Source: Meandrina meandrites (Eukaryota; Cnidaria; Anthozoa; Scleractinia; Meandrinidae). From it: a stretch of 64,000 bases of DNA. How positions within the stretch are numbered: the stretch's first letter is position 1; every line of letters begins with the position of its first letter. Location of the stretch: assembly GCA_963693305.1 (NCBI GenBank), contig OY855913.1, positions 3,293,001 through 3,357,000 of the forward strand. Direction: 5' to 3'. The notes below the pieces were generated by a model. The model made no database searches, was not told the DNA's origin, and saw only the letters and a list, made by a program, of their open reading frames with translations. Position numbers and translations under genes: made by a program. Below, in pieces: positions 54,001 through 64,000 of this stretch.

Positions 54001-57000
54001 ACTCTTATGATGTTTTATAAAATAGCAGAACGACAGGTACGTATGGAGTTGTTTACTCACAAGTCAGAACCTTGCTCCACAAACCTACTGTAGCACTTTT
54101 AGACTACATAAAACATCAGGTAGAAAAATAAATTGGAGAAATAATATGGAAGAATAGTACTGAAACACACGGGAGACATAACTAAAACTGTCAACTAAAA
54201 CTACACATTCCATTCTTCCTAAGGTGAAATAATTTTAACTTGACATACGCGCGCGCATTTAATCCAAGGCTTTGCATATACTTTGAATAGCAATTCTTAC
54301 CTTTCCAGGCCATTTCCCCGCGACTACGCGCCTCCCATTCAGTCTTTGCGCGTTTAAACAACAGTGGTATTTCCTCCTTTCGCCTTAAATACATCGCTGA
54401 ATCCGAGTTTCTTCGAATTCGTTTCTCATCGCCGGAGGTTGCAGCTTCTAAAATAGCAGTAAAAACAAAACAAAAACAAAACAAAAACAAAATAATATTT
54501 ATAATGTAAATTATTGTGCTCGACGCTGACTTGTTGTAACGTTTGAAACAACGTTAATAAAACGTTTTAAGACGTTTCGGCCAAAAAACTTAGGCCTTCA
54601 TCGGTTTGTTTTTAAAGCCAACTGAGTGACGGCTTTTTTTCTAACGGTTCACAATTCTGCGCGTGCTACGCAAGCAAAGACATAACGAACGACCACTGCG
54701 CGCGACTACGCGAGAGATTTGTAAATATCTGGGATGTCAATATGTTCGTTTCCCGCGTTGCTATCTCTCTGTGAATACCAGGCCTCGAGAAAAAGTCTCT
54801 CGTGAAAATTACGAGCCTTGTCTACAATAGTCGCGTGATCGAAGTCTATACTATGGACAAACTGGTTCGCATGTTGTGCAATTTTGGAATTGTTGTCTCC
54901 AACCCGAACCGCTCTTCTATGTTCCTTTAACCTTGTTTCCAAGGCTCTGTCCGTCTGTCCATAATACACGAAGTTGCAATCAACACACCCGACTTTGTAG
55001 ACCACACCTCTGGACCGCAAGGTAGAAGGTTTGTCCTTTGGTCTCGGGAAACACGTGCGCATGACATTTAAAGGTTTGTAACCCACTTTAACGCCGTTGT
55101 TACGTAGTATTCGCGAAATTCTCTCAGAGACACCTCTGATGTACGGAAGGACAACAAAATTTGACGTTGTCGGTACGCTAGCGCTGGAAGTGACGTCGGT
55201 ACTTGAATCGCGGCGGGGAGCGTTGTGGTAGGACTTGCAACTCTGGATAAAACGCAGAGGGTAGTTGTTATCTCTTAGCACTTTGATGACGTGTTTTCTC
55301 TCTCTAGACCGCTCTGCATTTGTAGATGGAATTTTTTGTGCTCTGTCAAGCAGTGTATTTACGACTGATCTTTTGTGCTGCGCTGGGTGATGAGAATTGT
55401 AATCAAGGTACTTGTCCGTGTGTGTCGGTTTTCGGTACACGCTTACTTGTACGTGGCCACGGACTCTGGAAGTTGTTGTGTCCAGGAATGAAAGCCTGTT
55501 GTCTTCCTCGATCTCCTTTGTGAACTGAACGTTCGGGTCGATGGAATTGAGGTGATCGTGAAACTCTTGCACGTGGTCTTTTTTGAGGCAAACATGGCTG
55601 TCGTCAACGTACCTATACCACCATTTCGGAGGATGAGCTGCAGTGGAGATTGCTCTGTCTTCTATGTATTCCATCACCAAGTTAGCAATAGTGGCACTCA
55701 CGGGAGATCCCATGGCACAGCCGAACGTTTGCTGGTAATGTTCCTGTTCGTAGGTAAAGAAGCTGTTCTTCAGGACAAATTCTAGTAACTTCATGATGTT
55801 CGTTACAGAAATGTCTGTACGCTCCGTTAGAGTAACATCCTGTTGCAGTTTTTCACGGGCGATCTGCAAAGCAAGGTCTACTGGAATGGACGTAAACAAG
55901 GCAACAACATCGAAAGATACCATGATCTCATCTTCCGTGATTGGTTGGTCTTTTACGTGTTGGGCAAACATCGCACTGTTAGTTACCGAGTATTTCTTCT
56001 CTAGCAACGGTGATAAGATGGAGACCAAATGTTTGGATACGTTGTAGGTTGGTGCGTTGATGCAGCTGGTTATTGGGCGTAGTGGTATACCAGGCTTGTG
56101 GATCTTTGGGAGCCCATAGAAGGAAGCCGGGTTAGCATCTGTGCTGTGAAGACGGTGATACAACTTTGAATCCATTTGCTCGATATTCTGGTCATGAGTG
56201 GAAGGACTTGATTTAATTTCTGATAACATAGAAGAGCGGTTCGGGTTGGAGACAACAATTCCAAAATTGCACAACATGCGAACCAGTTTGTCCATAGTAT
56301 AGACTTCGATCACGCGACTATTGTAGACAAGGCTCGTAATTTTCACGAGAGACTTTTTCTCGAGGCCTGGTATTCACAGAGAGATAGCAACGCGGGAAAC
56401 GAACATATTGACATCCCAGATATTTACAAATCTCTCGCGTAGTCGCGCGCAGTGGTCGTTCGTTATGTCTTTGCTTGCGTAGCACGCGCAGAATTGTGAA
56501 CCGTTAGAAAAAAAGCCGTCACTCAGTTGGCTTTAAAAACAAACCGATGAAGGCCTAAGTTTTTTGGCCGAAACGTCTTAAAACGTTTTATTAACGTTGT
56601 TTCAAACGTTACAACAAGTCAGCGTCGAGCACAATAATTTACATTATAATGTCTATCCCTGACTGCAATTTTAGTATTTTCAAAATAATATTTATACAGA
56701 CCTGTCAAGACAACGTGCAGGATTCGCGATTTTAACCGAGAATCGTCATTTCTGGACCATTTCTGGACAACCTGACATTAAGGGGGGTGACTCTTAACTA
56801 CCAATTTGTTTCTAAGGTAGGTTTTTAATTGCCATATTTTGGAAATCAGACCTCATATGGATAGGCTTTCTGCATGAGTTTGTTCTATTGAAGATTCCTC
56901 CAAGAGTTTCAAGTCACGGTCATATTTAACGCGTCACGTGACCGGAATAGAAAAAGCCCTAAAACTCAAACGGCGGATAGATTTTAAAATTAAAATTAGC

Positions 57001-60000
57001 GTCAATAGGTAAAGAACGTCCACATGCGTAATGTGACGTATCGTTTTTGTGAAATTCGCTTTATTATAAGAGTTATGGCGTAATAAACCCTCATATTTAC
57101 AGACTTTAATCAGTAGCGTCTCCTCTTTTCATGTAAACGGTAAAAGCATACGTCAGATTCTAAAGACGGAGACGTTATCTCTGATTCGTAAAAGAAATCG
57201 GAACTTTACCTTGTTTCCTTGGAGTTTTAGACATTTTAAATTTTAACGCGCGGTTTGGGACTGGCACTAGTTTCGCACGCGCAATGATATATTTTACAAA
57301 GCAGGTGTACCCCCAAATAAACTTCACCATTTAGCGATACAAAACGCTCCAAAATCGCTTGCCACAAAATACAGTCTTCAGCAATCCCTTAGCAACTGCT
57401 TTGGATCTGTAGTTAAGAGTCTCCCCCCTTAACATCGACCGGTTTTGTTTTCTTTCCGCTTTTTTCATTGCAGTTACCCTGGGAATTAGTTGTAGCCTAC
57501 TCCCAGAAAAGAAATAGATGATCTTTTAACTGCTCAATCTGTAATTACTTTTTCGACTTCTGAACTGTAAGATACGTTTATAGTACAATATGAAGTTTGT
57601 ACAGGCAACAGATGAAAAGTTGCTTGAACCAGTTCATAAAGGCGAAAGGATTACGAAAAAAAATCACTGAAAACAGTAGCATAAAAATATCGATCGATCA
57701 TTTTGTCTTAGCTGAAACATAGGCACGCTAAGCGTGCAGGAGTTATTTTTTCATTTGAATGGGTTGCTTGAGGTAAGACAGGGTGTTAGTCCTGTTGGGA
57801 TGGTTGAGCTATTTGTGCAAGGTGCATCACTAACTACATAGCCCCTTGCTACGACTAAGAGGCATTTTTGAAAAAAAAAAATGTTGCAGACATAATAATT
57901 TTTACGTGCAATTTGTTACGTCAAAACTGTTTCGTTCAATAGTAAATTTTTATCATTAAGAAAAAACTAGAACTAATTTAATTGTCAAAATGTCACGAAA
58001 TGGGTTATTCTATTAGCGCTTATTTTGTTGCTAGCTTTTTTGCAACCGTAACGCGATACTTTTGTTTGTTACAGGATACTTTTGTGTTTTTGTCAAACAC
58101 TGTAAAACGATACCTAAAAAGCGCATGTAACATGACACTTTCGTTTATCTCACTTTTGTAACATGACACTTTTGTTTTTCTTGAAAACACCATGTCTCCA
58201 TCGAGTAATCGAAAAGTAATAAACGAAGTAATAAACGAATCAAATCAAAAACTATATTTTTAGGAAAGCTTTTAAAGTGTAGTACACCTGAAGTATTTGT
58301 TCCCTGTCGGGTCCTGTCGTAAATGTAAATTTTCATTCAACAAACAGGAACAAGAACTAATTAATTTTAGTTATCAAACTGTCACGGAATGACATGCTCT
58401 TATTCTAGCCTGTTGCCGCTACCGATCGTAGTTAATTTTAAAAGCAAAACCATTTTAAAGTCAATACCCATACCGGTTAATTAAATGTCTAAACGCGGTG
58501 TGTTTAAGGTATAAACATAAACGCTACTTGCCCGAGAGTCAGCTAATCGCTGGAGCAAGACGCTAAAGAGACTAATTAAATTAATTGCGGTTTTCAGTTG
58601 GCGACACGGAGTCTCAAGCAGTATTAAATTTAAGAAGTTCCTTTTGTCACAAACTCTTAAAACAAGACGCCACAACACACTCTGAAGAAGATTCCTTGCC
58701 ATTTTTATGACACAGTATTAACATCACAATGAGAACATTATTCTTCAAATCGGCTTTGTGCAAATGCTTTATGCAATTTCTACTACGGTCAGTGAAACTA
58801 GCCCGTCCTAAAGGAACCCTTGAATAACAATTCAGTGTTGGGTCTTTTGTTGGCGGCGTGTGCGTTGTAAGCAGGCGAGCGTTTCAAATCCGGGGTTAAT
58901 TCACAACTCACCGATTCCGCCTCCTACAAATCTAAAATCTTCGAATGAAATCGCTCGCTTACAACTGTGTCAGATTACTTCCCCTTTATAAACTGCAATT
59001 TCATTGGTTCTGATAGTAGCTCAAACCTGATTGGTGTGAGATACAAACATACTCCACTGACTGACTACACGGTCCATCGCGCCGACTAAGAGTTATTTTT
59101 TTGCTAACATCATCGGTAAATAACTCCTTGACGATAACACCAGCCACAGATGACATTCAAAGTATTTACTGTGCAAAATGTATTGTGAGCAATGACTCTT
59201 GCATGTTCGTATCATACTTGGTTAAGTGTACCCAAGCTTAAAACGTTTAGTTCGTTTCTGTGGATGTTCATTTTTCGATTTTCTTATTTTTTTCTTATTA
59301 TATAATGAAAACCAGACGTTGAATTGTTCGCATGGCCCACTGAGTATAAGCACCTTGTAGCACGGACACTTGCTTGGTTTCCTCTGTACCATTCCCGGGT
59401 ATCATTTAACTGACTGTGCTCTGAACACAACCCTGTTCTCAGGGTTCGTATTTCGTTGCAAGGGCAAAATTGCTTATAAACGTTTCAAATATTCGAAATC
59501 CTGTACGCCGCATATGCATAGGCAATTTAATAACATTGTCCACCAAGTTTACCAGCTCGTATTTTTTTACCACTGCTCTTTTTTATAACGTTTTTCTACA
59601 ATAGTCTTGGGCATTTTCGCTTCAAACTTACAAAGTTCGAGGCGGCGAACACCGGGAGTGGCCTTAAATGTTTTACGTTTGACCGCTGTGAACCCGCTAG
59701 CCATGATCCTAACCATACAATCAAGGAAATAAAATATCTTATCAGATCGTGTACAAGTTGATAAAATTTGAGTCACCTAACCTTGAGCTTCCTTGATCAA
59801 TTCGAGACAGGCTTTCTCGTACTCTTGTTCCTCAATGGTCACATCCACTTTCACTTCCTCTCCACCGGCACGTTCTCTTACTTCGTCACTGACAAAGAAG
59901 TCGTACAGCCGCGTCTCTAGTGTCCCATCCTGGTATAACTTCCACAAGGCAGTAAGAGCTGATAGAGTTTCAGCTCGAACTGTAAAGCACACACAACCTT

Positions 60001-62711
60001 CACTTAGTTCAACCAGATGGGTACCAGCAGGAAGAACACACACTGTAAAGGCCTTGGCCCATTGATCAAACGTGGAGCAACTGCTCAATATCTTCTTTAC
60101 AGAGAAAGCTGTTACACCACCTGCAGCCAATACCATTACCGTCTTTATGTTCAGCACTTAAGAAAAAGAAAACAGAATTTCATGAGTGAGTTGATGTGAC
60201 AGCAGCGGGCTAAATGGATATGTCCAAAGCGCAGAGAGATTCATGATACACCATGTTATGCCGATCACTGCTCGTTTACTTACAAATGGCGCATGCATTA
60301 AGGTTTCTTATACTTTGATGGGTCAGTACTATTGGTATCAATAATGCTACCAATCAAATGTAAAATATTATTGTTAAGTCCAGAAAATAATAAATAACCG
60401 GGGAGTTCCGCGTTTAGGCTTACCAAAAATGCTTACCAAAATGTTTGATTAGAAAATGGAATTTGCGTCCCCTTATGGAAGGTGTCCTAAAGTAAAGGTT
60501 TTATACTAATATTACTAATATATAACCATTTTAAAACACAAACTGTTAAGTGAAAAACGTTGATCACTGAACGTCAAAGATCGGGAAAATAGCTTACAAG
60601 CTACGAAGAACAACATTAGATAACTTACCTCCTTTCAACCAATTTTTAAAGGATGACACAGTAGCAGCTGCTTGTGCTAAAAGAAGGAAGACAAGACGTC
60701 AGACAAACGAATTATAAGATTTGATGACTCTCAAATTGAGCGCTCGAAAGCTAGTCAAATTAATTTTATTATTATTATTATTATTATTGTTATTACTATT
60801 ATTATTATTATTATTATTATTGCAATGTATGCAAAAGGAAAAAAAGTTTACAATACTGTTACAAACTGTACACTAATTACACTATCTACAACACTGTGGT
60901 CTACTTACGCTACAAACATTATATGGATCTAGTAACAATATTAACACTTAATTATAACTTGCAATTCACGTAGAGTAACAAACAAGGACAAAGAAAAGGG
61001 GAAATAATTAATGCAACGGCTACATATTATTTATACTGATGAAATAAAATTAGAAACAAAGGCATTTGAAAAACTCTAGATTAAGTGCGATACAGTCCTG
61101 TCAGGAGGTGAGGACAATATAAAGGGAGAAATAAAGGTGGTCAAACATTAATATATCCTTCATGAGGTCTCCATTTCTTTGTCTCCTTTTTTGTTTCTAT
61201 TTCATATTGTGATTTTAATAGACATACGAAATGCATAAGATTAGGGTAATTATCTTTTGATTTAGCAAGCCATATGTGATATCATGCTAAGAGGAAGCAG
61301 TAAAGCAATAACTCAGACCCAAAGCAATAACATTTGTCAAAGTATTATCTCTAGGTAGTAAATTTAAGTTTTGTTGCCATCCAGTGACTTCATTCCAGAC
61401 TATAATGTTTTGTGGCATGACCATGCATGGTTCGATTATGTTCGTCTGCCATTCTTCCCGTAGAAAAAACATATTCGATGACTTAGAGTCTTAAACACGA
61501 TACTACGCCCCTCGCCTCCCCGTCCGTTTCTCCCTTCTGTCCGCTGCCTTATGAGGCCCTTTTAGAACTCAGCAGCTGCTTATATCTGGATAAGTGTACG
61601 AAACCATTTTGCTTCTGTGAGTACATGTATCATGGATATTTCTGCTTTTCACTAGATATTCTTTGGGATATTCGCCTCTTTTAAATAAATTTCATCGGTC
61701 AAATAAAGGCCATTGCACAAAGTTCTGGTATACGCGTTGGTTGGTTGGTTGCTGTAACAAATTAAAGAAAATATATTTTCAACTCCTAAGCCCATACGTT
61801 CGAGGTCTTCGAGGTGTAAAGCTTTTAATCAGTTGTCAGTACAACTTTTTCCTCAAAAATCAGTTCAAGGATCCACTCCCTGAGAAAACACGAGTGGTCA
61901 AAATTATCAAAACCTTTCAACGTGCGGTCAGTTTGTCAGCTTGTGACTTAATTAGATGACCTCATAGACGCGTTTTGCACCCAGTTGAGTAGTGGCATGA
62001 TGGACAAAAATTCAACTCCTCACATTCTCTGAAAAATGTATAATTTCAATATTAATTCGGTGCGTCTTTCGGTCATACAGTGGATTGGTTCCGGTGACTG
62101 CCACTTTGGCTATAGGAAAAAGAAAAAGGAAAAGAAATACCTTTAAGCCATTCAAAGTTGTTCTCATAATTTCTTTGTTCTTCGAACTCTTCCACTTCCT
62201 TAAGCAGATCGTTCTGTTCCGTTTCGCTAAGAATTTCCTTTAAGATACCGAGACGGTCAATTCCTAAATTGTTCTGCTTTTCCAGTTCTTTAAACAAAGT
62301 GCGAACATCCTGGATCTGGCCATCACGTTCTTCAGGTATCTTTTCTCTGCACATAGCGACGAGTCGTTCCACATCATTGTGTTCGTCGAGTACACGAATA
62401 ATCTTCTCAAGCAAGCCTTTGTAGTTTTTCCTTTTGCTCTCAAACTTTTTAACCTTTCCGAGAAGAGACGTTACCTCAGGATGTGTTTCTTCGACACCCT
62501 TCAACAGCTCTTTCATAAACTCCAGATGATCTATTCCAAGGTGATTCTGTTCTTCCAGTACACTTAACAACGACAGCACATTCTCGATGTTCTCTTCGCT
62601 GTCAGGCGCCAGCGTCCTTCTCCAAATAAACAGTAAACGATTGAGTACGTTCAGTTCTTCGAGTCCCTGACTTATTTCAAAGAGTAAATTGTTGTATTCG
62701 AAGGAAGACAT
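48028..62711 (-). CDS. Gene I: tandem-DED, TRADD-N-like, pseudo-caspase protein (cFLIP-like)
   Basis: Seven minus-strand exons: 62711-62141, 60676-60629, 60156-59782, 54447-54301, 53929-53774, 50695-50453 and 48548-48028; all joins are phase 1 with GT/AG sites, giving 686 residues. Residues 1-190 hold two death effector domains (LLSVLEEQNHLGIDHLEFMK; LFKELEKQNNLGIDRLGILK). Residues 207-331 have a hydrophobic start, then a strand-helix block (WKLYQDGTLETRLYDFF) resembling the TRADD N-terminal domain. Residues 440-686 form a caspase-like domain (PYVLIINNANF; HDSFICIIMSYG; KPKLFFLGAGIAE). Tyr526 replaces the catalytic His and Gly569 the catalytic Cys, so no protease activity is expected. This suggests a decoy at caspase-8/FADD-type complexes. 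Introns of up to 5.3 kb are filled with transposons. Confidence 0.85.
50980..51444 (+). pseudogene. Penelope-like element fragment, GIY-YIG end
   Basis: A frame from about 51010 to the stop at 51444 encodes LPYVKGLTEPLTRLLRNN, a linker, then NVVYEIPCLDCSWNYIGETG, the start of a GIY-YIG endonuclease with the cysteine pair usual in Penelope-like elements. Reverse transcriptase is absent, so it is a 5'-truncated copy, in opposite orientation to gene I and inside one of its introns. Its sequence differs from the 54504-56680 element, so it belongs to another Penelope lineage. Confidence 0.75.
51944..52173. mobile_element. Miniature transposon with CGGCAAACGGCAAA ends
   Basis: Inverted repeats of about 45 bases read GAGAGGTTAAGCATGACG inward from each end, then CGGCAAACGG repeats. 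TAA flanks both sides, as in PIF/Harbinger insertions. Intronic in gene I. Confidence 0.7.
52519..53316. mobile_element. PIF/Harbinger-type element, 798 bases
   Basis: Perfect termini GGGGGTGATTACATGG face inward from each end, with TAA on both sides (52516-52518 and 53317-53319), the target typical of PIF/Harbinger. Subterminal regions contain many CAGCCCGGGCTGAAAT units in both orientations. The centre carries the remains of an accessory gene (52732-53019, minus). Intronic in gene I. Confidence 0.8.
52732..53019 (-). pseudogene. Broken Myb/SANT-like accessory gene of the Harbinger element
   Basis: From ATG at 53019 the minus strand encodes MAAKERRFQWNKGEKIENLI and continues in one frame for 95 codons to TAA, broken by one TAG at 52890-52888 (codon 44). 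The downstream part reads YEAVREVMARIYEDEP and then a proline-rich stretch. The tryptophan/helix pattern resembles the Myb/SANT-like DNA-binding partner that Harbinger transposons encode beside their transposase. The transposase gene is absent. Alternatively it is a captured host Myb/SANT-like domain. Confidence 0.6.
53620..53746 (-). mobile_element. SINE fragment with tRNA-like head
   Basis: On the minus strand the head (AAGCGCGGTGGTCGTTCAAT, then CCGGATCGAGCGGTCCAGG) matches the arrangement of the head at 14622, with a different downstream part. It ends 28 bases below exon 5 of gene I. Confidence 0.45.
54504..56680 (-). mobile_element. Penelope-like retroelement with inverted terminal copies
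   Basis: The insertion is bounded by a 16-base direct repeat, CAAAATAATATTTATA (54488-54503 and 56681-56696), a target duplication. Inside, arms of about 420 bases (about 54500-54923 and 56225-56649) are inverted copies; each contains the 3' end of the element with the C terminus of its protein. The middle encodes reverse transcriptase. Such a head with an inverted 3' copy is a known product of Penelope-like integration. It lies in intron 3 of gene I. Confidence 0.85.
54706..56230 (-). CDS. Penelope-like reverse transcriptase/GIY-YIG protein, N-terminally truncated
   Basis: The minus-strand frame runs to TAG at 54706. Its first 40 or so codons (56346 to about 56225) lie in the inverted arm and are antisense of the protein's own C-terminal coding sequence, so genuine coding begins near 56225. 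It contains FYGLPKIHKPG and PITSCINAPTYN, an FDVVALFTSIP motif, the MGSPVS motif and the YVDD catalytic box (WYRYVDDSHV), then a cysteine-containing GIY-YIG endonuclease (VVYKVGCVDCNFVYYGQTDR). Reverse transcriptase and endonuclease parts are uninterrupted, implying a young copy, but the N-terminal region is missing, so it is presumably not autonomous. Confidence 0.85.
56782..57428. mobile_element. TTAA-flanked miniature transposon, copy 2
   Basis: Same element and same 647-base length as 28598-29244, with TTAA at 56778-56781 and 57429-57432. It lies in intron 3 of gene I, 86 bases from the Penelope-like insertion. Confidence 0.85.
57713..59125. mobile_element. Element with GCACGCTAAGCGTGC hairpin end, copy 2
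   Basis: Shares the left hairpin end and the right GCCGACTAAGAGTTATTTTT end with 32036-34446, but is about 1 kb shorter. No coding domain recognised. Confidence 0.5.
60766..60822. repeat. ATT trinucleotide microsatellite
   Basis: About 18 ATT units with two interruptions in intron 1 of gene I. Confidence 0.9.
61578..61707 (+). repeat. Dispersed repeat related to 31199-31327
   Basis: TATCTGGATAAGT, ATTTTGCTTCTGTGAGT and GATATTCG blocks occur in the same order as inside the nested element in gene G. An old repeat copy in intron 1 of gene I. Confidence 0.5.
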
Positions 62712-63440
62712 TTTAACAGTTAGCAGACTTTGATCTCTGTATCACAATGTTTCATTCCAACATGGTCGATCAAATGGTGAGCACGCAGAGGACACGCGGT
62801 GTTCGTTTCACAGGGCCGGCCAAGCGTTCCGGTCTTTTCACCCAGGGTGGTGTGGGGGTACTCCTTATACAAGCTTTACAGGTGAATGCGGCTCCAGATT
62901 AAAGGGTATGTGGATTTTCTCTTGGTATGTATGATTTTCTTTGGTCCGAAGTGGGGTGTATAATAAAATTAGAAAAAAAAAAAACAAGGGTGGAGCGGCT
63001 ATTGATTTTTTATTTCGCTCGTTTTCACTTCTCGCCCTAAGAACAACTCAGGGAGCAGAGGAAGTGCTCGTAGTCGAAGAAGCCAATATGAATTCTAGTC
63101 TTCCGTCCTCCTTTAACCTATCTATTATTGTTTTTAGACCTTCTGATCTACATGCGAACGAGTTAGACAATGCGCAAAATATCTTCCGGTCGGGGAGAGT
63201 GGAAGTAGGTGTAAACAAGGCGAACAATTCTAAGATTCTGGATTCTGATCTAAGTACGAACAGAACTAGAAACCATGCACCGGTGAAATACTTACTTCCG
63301 GAGAAGTGTATAGCAACTAATTCTACTGGTCCTCTAGTGTAGCAGTTGCTATTGGTTTTGGGGCTAGGGGCATTGTTTGTATTGTTTCTTCTATTGTTCT
63401 TTCAAAGGGTTCCAAGCCAGTCACGTGAGACCTCGCGTTG
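62712..63440. other. Upstream flank of gene I
   Basis: The 5' flank of gene I on the minus strand, presumably with its promoter. No TATA box or other element can be named with confidence, and the short plus-strand open frame at 62941-63342 has no recognisable domain. Confidence 0.4.
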
Positions 63441-63449
63441 CTGTTCAGG

Positions 63450-63540
63450 TAGTCTGAAATGTCATCCGTCCTCTCTTCCTTGCCCCCCGCGCCCCTCCTC
63501 TGGGGGGTAAGGAAGAGAGGACGGATGACATTTCAGACTA
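63450..63540. mobile_element. 91-base miniature transposon with 9-base target duplication
   Basis: Inverted repeats of about 38 bases begin TAGTCTGAAATGTCATCC on both ends and nearly meet, leaving a small C/G-rich loop. The flanks repeat CTGTTCAGG (63441-63449 and 63541-63549). A 9-base duplication with long inverted repeats points to a Mutator-type element. Confidence 0.8.
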
Positions 63541-64000
63541 CTGTTCAGGTACGTACCCAAGGGTTACCATAGAAATGTAGAACCTAGAAATTTTCAATTC
63601 TTCGTGTTGTGCAATGCTCGAAAAGCTTTGAAGCTTCGTGCTGCTACAACATAAGTCTGCTGGGACATTTACCGGCTAAGTTTTTTTGTGTGTACATGTG
63701 GGGATTTTATCTCTGCTACACGATCTCGCTAGACATGTCTCGGTGTTGTGTTGGCAGCACATAATTATATATTTTGCCGATGCATGTTGCTGCGACATGT
63801 TCCTACATGACGACCCCTCGTGGCGGAGGCCCTTTAAAAATAACCGCAAACCGCCAAGCTAGATACAACTGAAATTGCATTAAATACATGCGTGCTTGCG
63901 TTGGAGCAGGCTCTCCGGCGTTTAATAGACCGAAAGACTGAATAAAAGAGCAAACAGTTAATACGATGTGCGAGCTAACAAGTCCACTTGGCTACACTGA

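Noticed and set aside
56225..56346. N terminus of the Penelope-like protein
   Set aside because: This stretch is the antisense of the element's own 3' end in the inverted arm, so it is not protein coding for the element.
60766..60822. CRISPR-like array or other repeat system
   Set aside because: It is a plain ATT microsatellite; no spaced direct repeats of CRISPR type exist in the window.
61760..61960. Possible third Penelope fragment (SPYVRGLRGVK)
   Set aside because: Only a few residues resemble the linker before GIY-YIG and no endonuclease motif follows.
62941..63342. 133-codon plus-strand frame upstream of gene I
   Set aside because: No domain, starts in an A-rich run and has no conserved features.

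Overview
The window is animal nuclear DNA, AT-rich, with short phase-consistent exons, introns of 0.3 to 7 kb and very many non-autonomous transposons. The transposon types (Penelope-like elements with GIY-YIG, TTAA-flanked, PIF/Harbinger and hAT miniature elements, tRNA-derived SINEs) and a tandem-DED/caspase-like gene fit an anthozoan cnidarian such as a stony coral or sea anemone. The organism is inferred; no species marker was found.

Left half (1 to about 36.7 kb, + strand): a head-to-tail array of seven paralogous genes, called A to G here, of a small membrane-protein family I do not recognise. Each gene has an N-terminal exon ending in the block GGVEV-x-x-(K/Q)T-x5-DEG, zero to two tiny cassette exons, a proline-rich/cysteine exon ending in WY-x-L-x-GKG, and a last exon with one transmembrane segment and a short tail. 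No signal peptide is visible, so these look like tail-anchored proteins. Upstream exon junctions are phase 2 and the last one is phase 1, so exon joins keep frame and cassettes can be gained or lost. A and B are duplicates of each other, as are E and F; C and D share promoter-proximal sequence. A lacks its first exon(s) in this window.

Middle (38.5 to 41.1 kb, - strand): gene H, a divergent relative with the same WY-x-L-x-GKG/membrane ending and phase pattern, but a long lysine-rich middle. From 41.1 to 48.0 kb I see no convincing gene.

Right part (48.0 to 62.7 kb, - strand): gene I, seven exons, predicted 686 residues: two death effector domains, a middle domain resembling the N-terminal domain of TRADD, and a caspase-like domain with both catalytic positions substituted (Tyr for His, Gly for Cys). 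This is the organisation of a cFLIP-like decoy with an additional middle domain. Its introns hold a rearranged Penelope-like element, a second Penelope fragment, a PIF/Harbinger element carrying a broken Myb/SANT-like gene, and copies of elements also present in gene G.

Transposons dominate the non-coding DNA. Several have clear target-site duplications, and two can be dated relative to the E/F duplication because gene E keeps the corresponding unfilled site.
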